From the NCBI RefSeq assembly GCF_016648105.1, contig NZ_JACVVE010000013.1, positions 1-64,000 on the forward strand: 64,000 nt of DNA, written 5' to 3'. This stretch comes from Pseudomonas sp. S31. GTDB lineage: Bacteria > Pseudomonadota > Gammaproteobacteria > Pseudomonadales > Pseudomonadaceae. Numbering within the stretch: the stretch's first letter is position 1; each line of letters begins with the position of its first letter. Below the pieces are notes generated by a model. It was not told where the DNA came from, made no database searches, and worked only from the letters and a program-made list of their open reading frames with translations. Below, one piece after another: positions 38,737-47,184 of the stretch. The position numbers and the translations under genes are program-made.

Positions 38737-39483
38737 ATGAATTACAACTGGGACTGGGGCGTGTTCTTCAAGTCCACCGGCGTGGGCAGCGAAACCTACC
38801 TGGACTGGTATGTCACCGGCCTGGGATGGACCATCGCCATCGCCATTTCCGCCTGGATCATCGCATTGCTGCTGGGGTCGGTCCTCGGTGTCATGCGTAC
38901 CGTGCCCAACCGCCTGGTTGCCGGCATCGCCACCGCCTATGTGGAGCTGTTCCGCAACGTGCCGCTGCTGGTGCAGCTGTTCATCTGGTACTTCCTGGTG
39001 CCCGACCTGCTGCCCGAGGGCCTGCAGGAATGGTTCAAGCAAGACCTCAACCCGACCACCTCGGCGCTGATCAGCGTGGTCATCTGCCTGGGCCTGTTCA
39101 CCGCCGCGCGGGTCTGCGAACAGGTGCGTACCGGCATCCAGGCCCTGCCCCGCGGGCAGGAAGCCGCCGCCCGGGCGATGGGTTTCAGCCTCTCGCAGAT
39201 CTACACCAACGTGCTGCTGCCGCAGGCCTACCGGATCATCATCCCGCCGCTCACCTCCGAGTTCCTCAACGTGTTCAAGAACTCCTCGGTGGCCTCGCTG
39301 ATCGGCCTGATGGAACTGCTGGCGCAGACCAAGCAGACCGCCGAGTTCTCGGCCAACCTGTTCGAGGCGTTCACCCTGGCGACGTTGATCTACTTCACCC
39401 TGAACATGGGCCTGATGCTGCTCATGCGCCTGGTCGAGAAGAAGGTCGCGGTACCTGGCCTGATCTCCGTGGGAGGTAAGTAA
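38737..39483 (+). CDS. aatQ: Acidic amino acid ABC transporter permease
   Basis: This 248-residue polar amino acid permease (GltJ/HisM family) has about five membrane segments and the EAA loop EAAARAMGFSLSQIYTNVLLPQA, which docks the ATPase. Its stop shares bases with the aatM start (TAATG). Confidence 0.93.
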   Translation: MNYNWDWGVFFKSTGVGSETYLDWYVTGLGWTIAIAISAWIIALLLGSVLGVMRTVPNRLVAGIATAYVELFRNVPLLVQLFIWYFLVPDLLPEGLQEWFKQDLNPTTSALISVVICLGLFTAARVCEQVRTGIQALPRGQEAAARAMGFSLSQIYTNVLLPQAYRIIIPPLTSEFLNVFKNSSVASLIGLMELLAQTKQTAEFSANLFEAFTLATLIYFTLNMGLMLLMRLVEKKVAVPGLISVGGK

Positions 39484-40154
39484 TGGACATGGATTTCAGC
39501 GAAATCATCCCCGCCCTGCCCGCCCTCTGGGACGGCATGATCATGACCCTGCAACTGATGGCCATGGGCGTGGTCGGCGGTATCGTGCTGGGTACCATCC
39601 TGGCGCTGATGCGCCTGTCGTCGAGCAAGCTGCTGTCGCGTGTGGCCGGTGCCTACGTCAACTACTTCCGCTCGATCCCGCTGCTGCTGGTGATCACCTG
39701 GTTCTACCTGGCAGTGCCGTTCGTGCTGCGCTGGATCACCGGGCAGGACACACCGGTAGGCGCCTTCACCTCCTGCGTGGTGGCGTTCATGATGTTCGAG
39801 GCCGCGTACTTCTGCGAGATCGTCCGCGCCGGCGTGCAGTCGATCTCCAAGGGCCAGATGGGCGCTGCCCAGGCTCTGGGCATGACCTACGGCCAGACCA
39901 TGCGCCTGATCATCCTGCCCCAGGCATTTCGCAAGATGACCCCGCTGCTGCTGCAGCAAAGCATCATCCTGTTCCAGGACACCTCGCTGGTCTACACCGT
40001 GGGCCTGGTGGACTTCCTCAACTCGGCACGTTCCAACGGCGACATCATCGGGCGCTCCCATGAGTTCCTGATCTTCGCCGGGGTCGTGTACTTCGTCATC
40101 AGCTTCTCCGCATCGTGGCTGGTCAAGCGCCTGCAAAAAAGGATCACCGTATGA
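39483..40154 (+). CDS. aatM: Acidic amino acid ABC transporter permease
   Basis: The 223-residue second permease (GltK type) has about five membrane segments and an EAA-type loop [25 protein letters not shown] (spans residues about 125-150; key Gly and Ala present). It pairs with AatQ to form the heterodimeric channel. It overlaps both neighbours by one to four bases. Confidence 0.93.
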   Translation: MDMDFSEIIPALPALWDGMIMTLQLMAMGVVGGIVLGTILALMRLSSSKLLSRVAGAYVNYFRSIPLLLVITWFYLAVPFVLRWITGQDTPVGAFTSCVVAFMMFEAAYFCEIVRAGVQSISKGQMGAAQALGMTYGQTMRLIILPQAFRKMTPLLLQQSIILFQDTSLVYTVGLVDFLNSARSNGDIIGRSHEFLIFAGVVYFVISFSASWLVKRLQKRITV

Positions 40155-40885
40155 TTTCCATCAAGAACGTCAACAAGTGGTACGGCGACTTCCAGGTGCT
40201 GACCGACTGCAGCACCGAGGTCAAGAAAGGTGAGGTGGTGGTGGTCTGCGGTCCGTCGGGCTCGGGCAAGTCCACCCTGATCAAGTGCGTCAACGCCCTG
40301 GAGCCGTTCCAGAAAGGCGACATCGTGGTCGACGGTACGTCGATCGCCGACCCCAAGACCAACCTGCCCAAGCTGCGTTCGCGGGTGGGCATGGTGTTCC
40401 AGCACTTCGAGCTGTTTCCGCACCTGAGCATCACCGAGAACCTGACCATCGCCCAGCGCAAGGTGCTCGGCCGCAGCGAAGCGGAAGCCACCAAGAAGGG
40501 CCTGGCCCTGCTCGACCGCGTCGGCCTGGGTGCCCATGCCAAGAAACATCCCGGCCAGCTCTCCGGCGGCCAGCAACAGCGCGTTGCCATCGCCCGCGCC
40601 CTGTCGATGGACCCGATCGTCATGCTGTTCGACGAACCGACCTCGGCCCTGGACCCGGAAATGGTCAATGAAGTACTGGACGTGATGGTCGAGCTGGCCC
40701 ACGAAGGCATGACCATGATGTGCGTGACCCACGAGATGGGCTTCGCGCGCAAGGTGGCCAACCGCGTGATCTTCATGGACAAGGGCAACATCATCGAGGA
40801 CTGCCAGAAGGAAGCCTTCTTCGGCGACCCGAGCGCGCGCCATGAACGTACCCAGCATTTCCTGAGCAAGATCCTGCAACACTGA
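40151..40885 (+). CDS. aatP: Acidic amino acid ABC transporter ATP-binding protein
   Basis: The 244-residue GlnQ/GltL-type ATPase has Walker [10 protein letters not shown], signature [15 protein letters not shown], Walker [13 protein letters not shown] and the H-loop TH in VTHEMGF. The ATG at 40151 overlaps the aatM stop. The last 20 bp of the gene are perfectly duplicated just beyond the stop. Confidence 0.94.
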   Translation: MISIKNVNKWYGDFQVLTDCSTEVKKGEVVVVCGPSGSGKSTLIKCVNALEPFQKGDIVVDGTSIADPKTNLPKLRSRVGMVFQHFELFPHLSITENLTIAQRKVLGRSEAEATKKGLALLDRVGLGAHAKKHPGQLSGGQQQRVAIARALSMDPIVMLFDEPTSALDPEMVNEVLDVMVELAHEGMTMMCVTHEMGFARKVANRVIFMDKGNIIEDCQKEAFFGDPSARHERTQHFLSKILQH

Positions 40886-40902
40886 GCAAGATCCTGCAAC
40901 AC
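40863..40902 (+). repeat. Perfect 20-bp tandem duplication at the 3' end of aatP
   Basis: TGAGCAAGATCCTGCAACAC occurs twice in direct succession (40863-40882, 40883-40902). The first copy encodes the last residues of AatP, and the stop TGA is the first codon of the second copy. Confidence 0.97.
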
Positions 40903-40917
40903 TGAGCCGGCCTGCGT

Positions 40918-40940
40918 CGCTGCCCGACCTTCGGGCAGCG
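40918..40940 (+). terminator. Hairpin between aatP and aauS
   Basis: CGCTGCCCG-ACCTT-CGGGCAGCG is a perfect 9-bp stem without a T-tract. It probably limits read-through into the regulatory genes. Confidence 0.5.
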
Positions 40941-40967
40941 GGCGCTGGTCGTGACAAGGCCACTGTG

Positions 40968-42872
40968 ATGAAATGCGACCCCTCGCTCCTTCTCCCTGCC
41001 AAGCCTGTCGTGAAATCCCGCCTGATCCGCCAATTGCTGCTGCCGCCCTTGATCATCCTGTTGATGGTCGGGCTGGGCCTCGCTGGCTACCTGATCAGCG
41101 AGAGCAACGGCATCCGCGCCCTGAGCGAAAACGGCGAGCGCCAGCTCGAGCTGCATGCGCGCACGGTCGAGAGCGAAATCAGCAAGTACACCTACCTGCC
41201 GAGCCTGCTGGAGCTCGAAGACAGCGTCTCGCAATTGCTCACCAACCCCGACGGCGGCAACCGCCAGGCCGTCAACGAATACCTCGAAGGGTTGAACCGG
41301 CGCAGCCGCAGCCGGGCGATCTTCGTCCTCGACACCAATGGCCGGGTGCAGGCCAGCAGCAACTGGCGCGATACCGATTCGTTCCTCGGCGAGGACCTGT
41401 CGTTCCGCGCCTACTTCCAGACCGCCGTGCGCGGTGAGCCGGGTCGTTTCTACGGGATCGGCAGCACCACCGGCGAAGCCGGCTACTACCTGGCCCATGG
41501 CCTGGAGGAGCATGGCAAGATCATCGGCGTGGCGGTGATCAAGGTACGCCTCGACACCCTGGAGGAGCGCTGGCAGCGGGCGCGCCTGGAAGCCTTCGTC
41601 AGCGACGAGAACGGCATCATCATCCTCTCCAGCGACCCGGCACGGCGCTTGAAGTCGGTGCGTCCACTGACCCCGCAGATCAAGGAGCGCCTCGCGCGCA
41701 GCCTGCAGTACTACTGGTGGCCGCTCAATGAGCTGCAACCACTGGACCGCGAGATCCTCGCCGACGGCGTGGAGAAACTCACCTTCCCCGCCAACAGCGA
41801 GACCGCCCAGGGCAAACCCCATGAAGTGGCCTACCTGGCCCAGACTCGACGCCTGGTCGATACGCCCTGGCACTTCACCCTGCTGACCCCCTTGCAGGAC
41901 CTGCGTCGCGAGTCGATGGTGCAGGGCATCCTGGTGGGCGTGGCCTTCGCCCTGCTGGCGATCCTCGGCATCGCCTGGAACGAACGGCGCAAGGTGATCG
42001 CCACCCGGCTGGCCGCGCGCGAGGCGCTGGAAGAAGCCAACAGCCAGCTGGAGCGGCGCATCACCGAACGCACCGCCGACCTGCGCGCCAGCAACGAACG
42101 GCTCAAGGGCCAGATCCGCGAGCGCCGGCATGCCGAGCAGACCCTGCGCCATGCCCAGGACGAGCTGGTGCAGGCCGGAAAGCTGGCCGCCATCGGGCAG
42201 ATGTCCACCAGCATCGCCCATGAACTGAACCAGCCGCTGGCTGCCCTGCGCACGCTGTCGGGCAACACCGTGCGGTTTCTCGAGCGCGGCGCGCTGGATA
42301 CCGCCAGCACCAACCTGCGCACCATGAACGACCTGATCGACCGCATGGGGCGCATCACCGCCAGTCTGCGTTCGTTCGCCCGGCGCGCCGACGACAGCGG
42401 CCAGGCCTCGCTGGCCAAGGCCGTGGAGGCCAGCCTGCAGGTACTGGGCAATCGCGTCAGTGCCTGCCAGCTGCACGTGCACGATCAGTTCGAAGACCTG
42501 CAACTGGCCATCGACCAGACCCGCCTCGAACAGATCCTGGTCAATCTGATCGGCAACGCCCTCGACGCCATGACCCACCAGGCGCAGCCACAACTGTGGC
42601 TCGAAGGCGAGCTGCAGGGCGACAAGTACCGCCTGCGCGTGCGCGACAACGGCCACGGCATCGACTTCGAGGCGCGCAAGCACTTGTTCGAACCCTTCTT
42701 CACCACCAAGCCAGGCGAACATGGCCTGGGCCTGGGCCTGACCCTCTCGGCGAGCCTCGCCGCCGCCGCCAGGGGCAGCCTCAACGTCGAGCATCCCGCC
42801 AGCGGCGGCACTGCCTTCGTGCTCGCCCTGCCCCTGGCCAACCCCATTCAGGAACCTGCGGAGCATCCATGA
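40968..42872 (+). CDS. aauS: Two-component sensor kinase for acidic amino acids
   Basis: This 634-residue DctB-like kinase has membrane helices at about residues 20-42 and 317-337 flanking a periplasmic double-Cache sensor. A coiled-coil region (EEANSQLERRITERTADLRA) precedes the HisKA dimerisation helix with His418 (IAHELNQPLAAL) and the HATPase domain (NLIGNALDAM, DNGHGID, GLGLGLTLS). ATG 40968 is preferred over GTG 40965 because AAGG sits eight bases upstream. It overlaps aauR by four bases. It should sense glutamate/aspartate-type ligands, from its place beside aatJQMP. Confidence 0.88.
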   Translation: MKCDPSLLLPAKPVVKSRLIRQLLLPPLIILLMVGLGLAGYLISESNGIRALSENGERQLELHARTVESEISKYTYLPSLLELEDSVSQLLTNPDGGNRQAVNEYLEGLNRRSRSRAIFVLDTNGRVQASSNWRDTDSFLGEDLSFRAYFQTAVRGEPGRFYGIGSTTGEAGYYLAHGLEEHGKIIGVAVIKVRLDTLEERWQRARLEAFVSDENGIIILSSDPARRLKSVRPLTPQIKERLARSLQYYWWPLNELQPLDREILADGVEKLTFPANSETAQGKPHEVAYLAQTRRLVDTPWHFTLLTPLQDLRRESMVQGILVGVAFALLAILGIAWNERRKVIATRLAAREALEEANSQLERRITERTADLRASNERLKGQIRERRHAEQTLRHAQDELVQAGKLAAIGQMSTSIAHELNQPLAALRTLSGNTVRFLERGALDTASTNLRTMNDLIDRMGRITASLRSFARRADDSGQASLAKAVEASLQVLGNRVSACQLHVHDQFEDLQLAIDQTRLEQILVNLIGNALDAMTHQAQPQLWLEGELQGDKYRLRVRDNGHGIDFEARKHLFEPFFTTKPGEHGLGLGLTLSASLAAAARGSLNVEHPASGGTAFVLALPLANPIQEPAEHP

Positions 42873-44197
42873 AGCCAACGCCTCTCACCGTCCTGATCGT
42901 CGAAGACGACCCGCATGTGCTGCTTGGCTGCCAACAGGCGTTGGCCCTGGAGGACATCGCCTGCGAAGGTGTCGCCAGCGCGGAGCAGGCGTTGGAGCGC
43001 ATCGGCGACGACTTCGCCGGTATCGTCGTCAGCGATATCCGCCTGCCCGGCATCGACGGCCTGGAACTTCTCAACCGCCTCAAGGCCCGCGACCGCAGCC
43101 TGCCGGTAGTACTGATCACCGGCCACGGCGACATCGACATGGCGGTCGGCGCCATGCGCAACGGCGCCTACGACTTCATGGAAAAACCGTTCTCCCCCGA
43201 GCGCCTGGTCGACGTGGTGCGCCGCGCCCTGGAGCAACGCGGGCTGTCACGCGAGGTGTCGGCGCTGCGCCGGCAACTGGCCGAACAGGGTAGCCTCGAA
43301 GGGCGCATCATCGGGCGCTCGCCGGCCATGCAGCAGCTGCGCGAGCTGATCGCCAATGTCGCCGATACCTCGGCCAACGTGCTGATCGAAGGCGAAACCG
43401 GCACCGGCAAGGAGCTTGTCGCCCGTTGCCTGCACGATTCCAGCCGGCGTCATGGCCAGCCTTTCGTCGCCTTGAACTGCGGTGGCCTGCCGGAGAACCT
43501 GTTCGAAAGCGAGATATTCGGTCACGAGGCCAACGCGTTCACCGGTGCCGGCAAGCGTCGCATCGGCAAGATCGAGCACGCCAACGGTGGCACGTTGTTC
43601 CTCGACGAGGTCGAGAGCATGCCGCTCAACCTGCAGATCAAGCTGCTGCGTGTGTTGCAGGAGCGCACCCTGGAGCGCCTGGGCTCGAACCAGAGTATCC
43701 CGGTGGACTGCCGGGTGATCGCCGCGACCAAGGCCGACCTCGATGCCCTGGGCCAGAGCGGCCAGTTCCGTAGCGACCTGTATTACCGGCTGAATGTGGT
43801 GACCCTGGAGCTCCCGCCGCTGCGCGAGCGTCGCGAAGACATCCTGCAACTGTTCGAACACTTCCTGCAGCAGTCGGCGCTGCGCTTCGACCGCGAGGTA
43901 CCGACCCTCGACAGCCAGACCCTGTCGCGCCTGATGGCCCACGACTGGCCAGGCAACGTGCGCGAACTGCGCAATGTCGCCGAGCGCTACGCCCTCGGTC
44001 TGCCGGCCTTCAAGAAAGGCCCCAGCGGCGGTGCCAACCAGGGCCTGGGGTTTGCCGAGGCGGTGGAGGCCTTCGAACGCAATCTGCTCGGCGATGCCCT
44101 GCAGCGCACCGGCGGCAACCTCAGCCAAGCCAGCCAGGAGCTGGGCATGGCCAAGACCACATTGTTCGACAAAGTAAAAAAATACGGCCTCGGCTGA
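42869..44197 (+). CDS. aauR: NtrC/DctD-family sigma-54 response regulator
   Basis: The protein has 442 residues: a receiver domain with Asp56 ([11 protein letters not shown]), AAA+ domain with Walker A GETGTGKE, sensor/Walker [14 protein letters not shown], and a Fis-type C-terminal HTH ([20 protein letters not shown]). The sigma-54 contact loop reads NAFTGA (residues 222-227) instead of GAFTGA. It should activate aatJ from the paired upstream sites through the sigma-54 promoter at 37560. Confidence 0.9.
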   Translation: MKPTPLTVLIVEDDPHVLLGCQQALALEDIACEGVASAEQALERIGDDFAGIVVSDIRLPGIDGLELLNRLKARDRSLPVVLITGHGDIDMAVGAMRNGAYDFMEKPFSPERLVDVVRRALEQRGLSREVSALRRQLAEQGSLEGRIIGRSPAMQQLRELIANVADTSANVLIEGETGTGKELVARCLHDSSRRHGQPFVALNCGGLPENLFESEIFGHEANAFTGAGKRRIGKIEHANGGTLFLDEVESMPLNLQIKLLRVLQERTLERLGSNQSIPVDCRVIAATKADLDALGQSGQFRSDLYYRLNVVTLELPPLRERREDILQLFEHFLQQSALRFDREVPTLDSQTLSRLMAHDWPGNVRELRNVAERYALGLPAFKKGPSGGANQGLGFAEAVEAFERNLLGDALQRTGGNLSQASQELGMAKTTLFDKVKKYGLG

Positions 44198-44224
44198 CAC
44201 TTCAACCCTGCTCTGGAAAACAAC

Positions 44225-44560
44225 GTGGACCTGGTATTCAAAGCGGCCCTGGGCGCTGGCGTGGTGGTACTCCTGGCGATCCTGTCGAAGACACGCAACT
44301 ACTACATCGCGGGCCTGGTCCCGCTGTTCCCGACCTTTGCCCTGATCGCCCACTACATCGTCGGCAAGGGGCGCGGCGTGGACGACCTGAAGACCACCAT
44401 CGCCTTCGGCATGTGGTCGATCATTCCGTACTTCGTGTACCTGGCGACGCTGTACGTGCTGGTCGACCGCCTGCGCCTGGAGGCATCGCTGGCCCTGGCC
44501 ACCGTCGCCTGGCTGATGGCGGCGACGCTGCTGGTGACTGCCTGGGTGCGCCTGCACTGA
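44225..44560 (+). CDS. glpM: GlpM-family inner-membrane protein
   Basis: The 111-residue protein has three to four predicted membrane helices (VFKAALGAGVVVLLAIL; YIAGLVPLFPTFALIAHYIV; MWSIIPYFVYLATLYVLV; LALATVAWLMAATLLVTAW). It matches GlpM, a small membrane protein linked to alginate production in P. aeruginosa; its molecular role is unclear. It starts with GTG at 44225 preceded by GGAAA. It is not near the glp cluster here. Confidence 0.8.
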   Translation: MDLVFKAALGAGVVVLLAILSKTRNYYIAGLVPLFPTFALIAHYIVGKGRGVDDLKTTIAFGMWSIIPYFVYLATLYVLVDRLRLEASLALATVAWLMAATLLVTAWVRLH

Positions 44561-44573
44561 AGCGCTTGCCGGG

Positions 44574-45569
44574 CTAGAGCCCGGCGAGGTGGGTCAGGTC
44601 CTGCCGATGCGCTTGCAGGTAGGGCAGTACGGCGCCCAGCAAAGGCGCCTTGAACGGCTCCTGGAAGCGATGCGCCAAGCCAGGTATCAGGCGCAACTGG
44701 CTGCCCTGGATGTGCGCCGCCAGGTGCACCCCATGCATCACCGGCAGCAACGGGTCGGCGGTGCCATGCACCACCAGGGTCGGCACCCGCAACTGATCGA
44801 GCAATTCGACGCGGCTCGGCTCGGCGAGAATGGCCATGATCTGCCGCTTCGCCCCTTCGGGGTCGAACGCCCGGTCGTAGGCAGCGGCCGCCTGCTGCAA
44901 CAGCGCCTGGCGATCATCGGGCACTTGCGGGCTGCCCAACGCGGCCAGCAAGTCGGCCTGCTGCTCGATGGCCACCTCGCGGCTCGGCGCACTGCGCCTG
45001 GCCAGCAGCGCCACCAACGCGGGTGCCGGGGCCGGCAGCCCAGCAGCGCCCGAGCTCGACATGACCAGGGTGAGGCTGCGCACCCGGTCTGGCGCCATGG
45101 CCGCCATGTGCTGGGCGATCATTCCACCCATGCTCACCCCCAGCACATGAAACTGGCGAATCTGCAGGGCATCCATCAGGCCCAGGCCGTCACCTGCCAT
45201 GTCGGTCAGGGTGTAGGGCGCAGCCACCGCCAGGCCCAGCTTGTAGCGCAGCATTTCGACGGTCAGGTTGGCCGCAGGCGGTTGCTGGCTCCAGCGCGAC
45301 AGGCCGACATCGCGGTTGTCGTAGCGGATCACCCGGAAGCCTTGGCGGCACAGCGCCTCGACCACGTCGTCGGGCCAGTGGATCAACTGCCCGCCCAGGC
45401 CCATGACCAGCAGCAGGGCCGGGTCGCGGGGCGCACCGACGCTCTGGTAGACCAGGCTGACCTCGCCCAGCTCGGCGCGTTGTACCGGCACATGGGTGTC
45501 GCAGCGCGGCTGGGCGAAGCCCGCCGGCACACTCAGCAGAAAGAAGAAAAGAACAAGTAAAGCCCGCAT
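44574..45569 (-). CDS. Exported alpha/beta hydrolase
   Basis: The 331-residue protein has a 19-residue signal peptide (ending AGFA-QP). Alpha/beta-hydrolase fold landmarks are VMGLGGQLIHWPDD, the nucleophile Ser146 in LGVSMGGM, Asp in VHGTADPLLPV and His in IPGLAHRF. Such enzymes are esterases or lipases; the natural ester is unknown. It is divergent from metR. A C(23) near the mature N-terminus is not in lipobox context. Confidence 0.8.
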   Translation of the reverse strand: MRALLVLFFFLLSVPAGFAQPRCDTHVPVQRAELGEVSLVYQSVGAPRDPALLLVMGLGGQLIHWPDDVVEALCRQGFRVIRYDNRDVGLSRWSQQPPAANLTVEMLRYKLGLAVAAPYTLTDMAGDGLGLMDALQIRQFHVLGVSMGGMIAQHMAAMAPDRVRSLTLVMSSSGAAGLPAPAPALVALLARRSAPSREVAIEQQADLLAALGSPQVPDDRQALLQQAAAAYDRAFDPEGAKRQIMAILAEPSRVELLDQLRVPTLVVHGTADPLLPVMHGVHLAAHIQGSQLRLIPGLAHRFQEPFKAPLLGAVLPYLQAHRQDLTHLAGL

Positions 45570-45765
45570 GAAAGAAACACCAGAATGCAGATCCCCAGTA
45601 GATCGCGAGTCTGATGAATTCCTTGCGTTCGCGCTGCCACAGTTCAGTGACAGTTTGATGACCGCTGCCGAGCGGTCATTGAGATACACCTGTCGACAGC
45701 CTCCTCAACATGAGGGAAACTCAACTCCTGCCTATCGTTTTCCTGAATTGTTCCCGGAGTCAGCC

Positions 45766-46683
45766 GTGCTGGAGATGCGTCACCTGAAAACCCTTCATGC
45801 CTTGCGCGAAGCCGACAGCCTGGTTGAGGCTGCCGAGCGCCTGCACCTGACCCAATCGGCGCTGTCGCACCAGTTCAAGGAACTTGAAGAGCGCCTGGGC
45901 CTGCCGCTGTTCGTGCGCAAGACCAAGCCCATCCGCTTCACCAGCGCCGGCTTGCGCCTCTTGCAACTGGCCGACGCCACCCTGCCGCTGCTGCGTGGCG
46001 CCGAGCGCGACATCGCCCGGCTGGCTGGCGGCACCGCCGGGCGCCTGCACATGGCCATCGAATGCCACAGCTGCTTCCAGTGGTTGATGCCGACCATCGA
46101 CCAGTTCCGCGATGCCTGGCCGGAGGTCGAGCTGGACCTGGCCTCGGGCTTCGCCTTCGCTCCGCTGCCAGCCCTGGCCCGAGGCGACCTGGACCTGGTG
46201 GTGACCTCCGACCCACTGGACCTGGCCGGTATCACCTATGTGCCGCTGTTCACCTACGAGGCCATGCTGGCGGTGGCCAACCAGCACCCGCTGGCCAGCA
46301 AACCGTACATCGTGCCCCAGGACCTGATCGACCAGACGCTGATCACCTACCCGGTAGAGCGCGATCGCCTGGACATCTTCACCCGCTTCCTCGAACCGGC
46401 CGACATCGAGCCCGCCGCCGTGCGCACCTCGGAGCTGACGGTGATGATGATGCAATTGGTGGCCAGCGGCCGAGGGGTATGCGGCATGCCACACTGGGCA
46501 CTGCACGAGTACAGCTCGCGCGGTTATGTGAAGGGCAAGCGCCTGGGCGAAAAAGGCCTGTTTGCCACGCTCTACGCGGCAGTGCGCACCGACATGCTCG
46601 ATGCGCCCTACATGCGTGACTTCCTGTTGACCGCCAAAGACACCTCGTTCGCCACCCTCGATGGGGTCAGCGCGGTGCGTTGA
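45766..46683 (+). CDS. metR: LysR-family methionine biosynthesis activator
   Basis: This 305-residue regulator has an N-terminal winged HTH (AAERLHLTQSALSHQFKELE) and a C-terminal effector domain that senses homocysteine in the family. The GTG at 45766, with GGAG six bases upstream, gives exactly the family length; ATG 45775 is an alternative. It activates metE/metH-type genes, none of which is adjacent. It overlaps the convergent NUDIX gene by 17 bases. Confidence 0.88.
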   Translation: MLEMRHLKTLHALREADSLVEAAERLHLTQSALSHQFKELEERLGLPLFVRKTKPIRFTSAGLRLLQLADATLPLLRGAERDIARLAGGTAGRLHMAIECHSCFQWLMPTIDQFRDAWPEVELDLASGFAFAPLPALARGDLDLVVTSDPLDLAGITYVPLFTYEAMLAVANQHPLASKPYIVPQDLIDQTLITYPVERDRLDIFTRFLEPADIEPAAVRTSELTVMMMQLVASGRGVCGMPHWALHEYSSRGYVKGKRLGEKGLFATLYAAVRTDMLDAPYMRDFLLTAKDTSFATLDGVSAVR

Positions 46684-47080
46684 GCGCCTGGCGGTAGAGA
46701 GGCAGGATCAGGTCGCGGGTCAGGGGTGCCAGCTCCAGGGCTGGCATCTGGTCCGGGGCCAGCCAGAACACTTCCTCGATTTCCGCGGCAGGCATGACAT
46801 CGGCGTCGGTATCGACGCGAAACAACTGGGCCTGCACCTCGAAACCCGGCTCGTTGGCCGCCGGCGCACTGAACTGGCCCAAGGGGCTGGCCTGGGCCGG
46901 GTCGATACGCAGGCCCAGTTCCTCGTGCAGCTCGCGCACCAAGGCCTGCACCGCCGTCTCGCCAGCGTCGATCTTGCCGCCAGGTTGCATGAAAGCCTGG
47001 GTACCGCGCTTGCGCACCAACAGGGTACGGCCTTGTGGGTCGATCAGCAGGGCGGCGGCGATGCGGATGATGTTGGGCAT
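46667..47080 (-). CDS. NUDIX hydrolase
   Basis: The protein has 137 residues. The NUDIX box is GGKIDAGETAVQALVRELHEELG, spanning about 39-61, with catalytic glutamates in RELHEELG. It hydrolyses nucleoside diphosphates linked to X, and its substrate is unknown. The start at 47080 gives MPNIIRIAAALLID. Its 3' end overlaps metR by 17 bp on the opposite strand. Confidence 0.85.
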   Translation of the reverse strand: MPNIIRIAAALLIDPQGRTLLVRKRGTQAFMQPGGKIDAGETAVQALVRELHEELGLRIDPAQASPLGQFSAPAANEPGFEVQAQLFRVDTDADVMPAAEIEEVFWLAPDQMPALELAPLTRDLILPLYRQALNAPR

Positions 47081-47184
47081 GGGGTCTCGCACAAAAATAG
47101 GGGGTCGTATCGCCGCGACATTCTACAGTGATCCACGACGAACGGCCCCTTGCCAAAGCTCCCCTTCCCCACCATAACCACTAC

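Noticed and set aside
45711..45723. TGAG-GGAAA-CTCA as a MetR box in the metR leader
   Set aside because: Symmetric, but two mismatches per arm set against TGAA-N5-TTCA; not strong enough to list.
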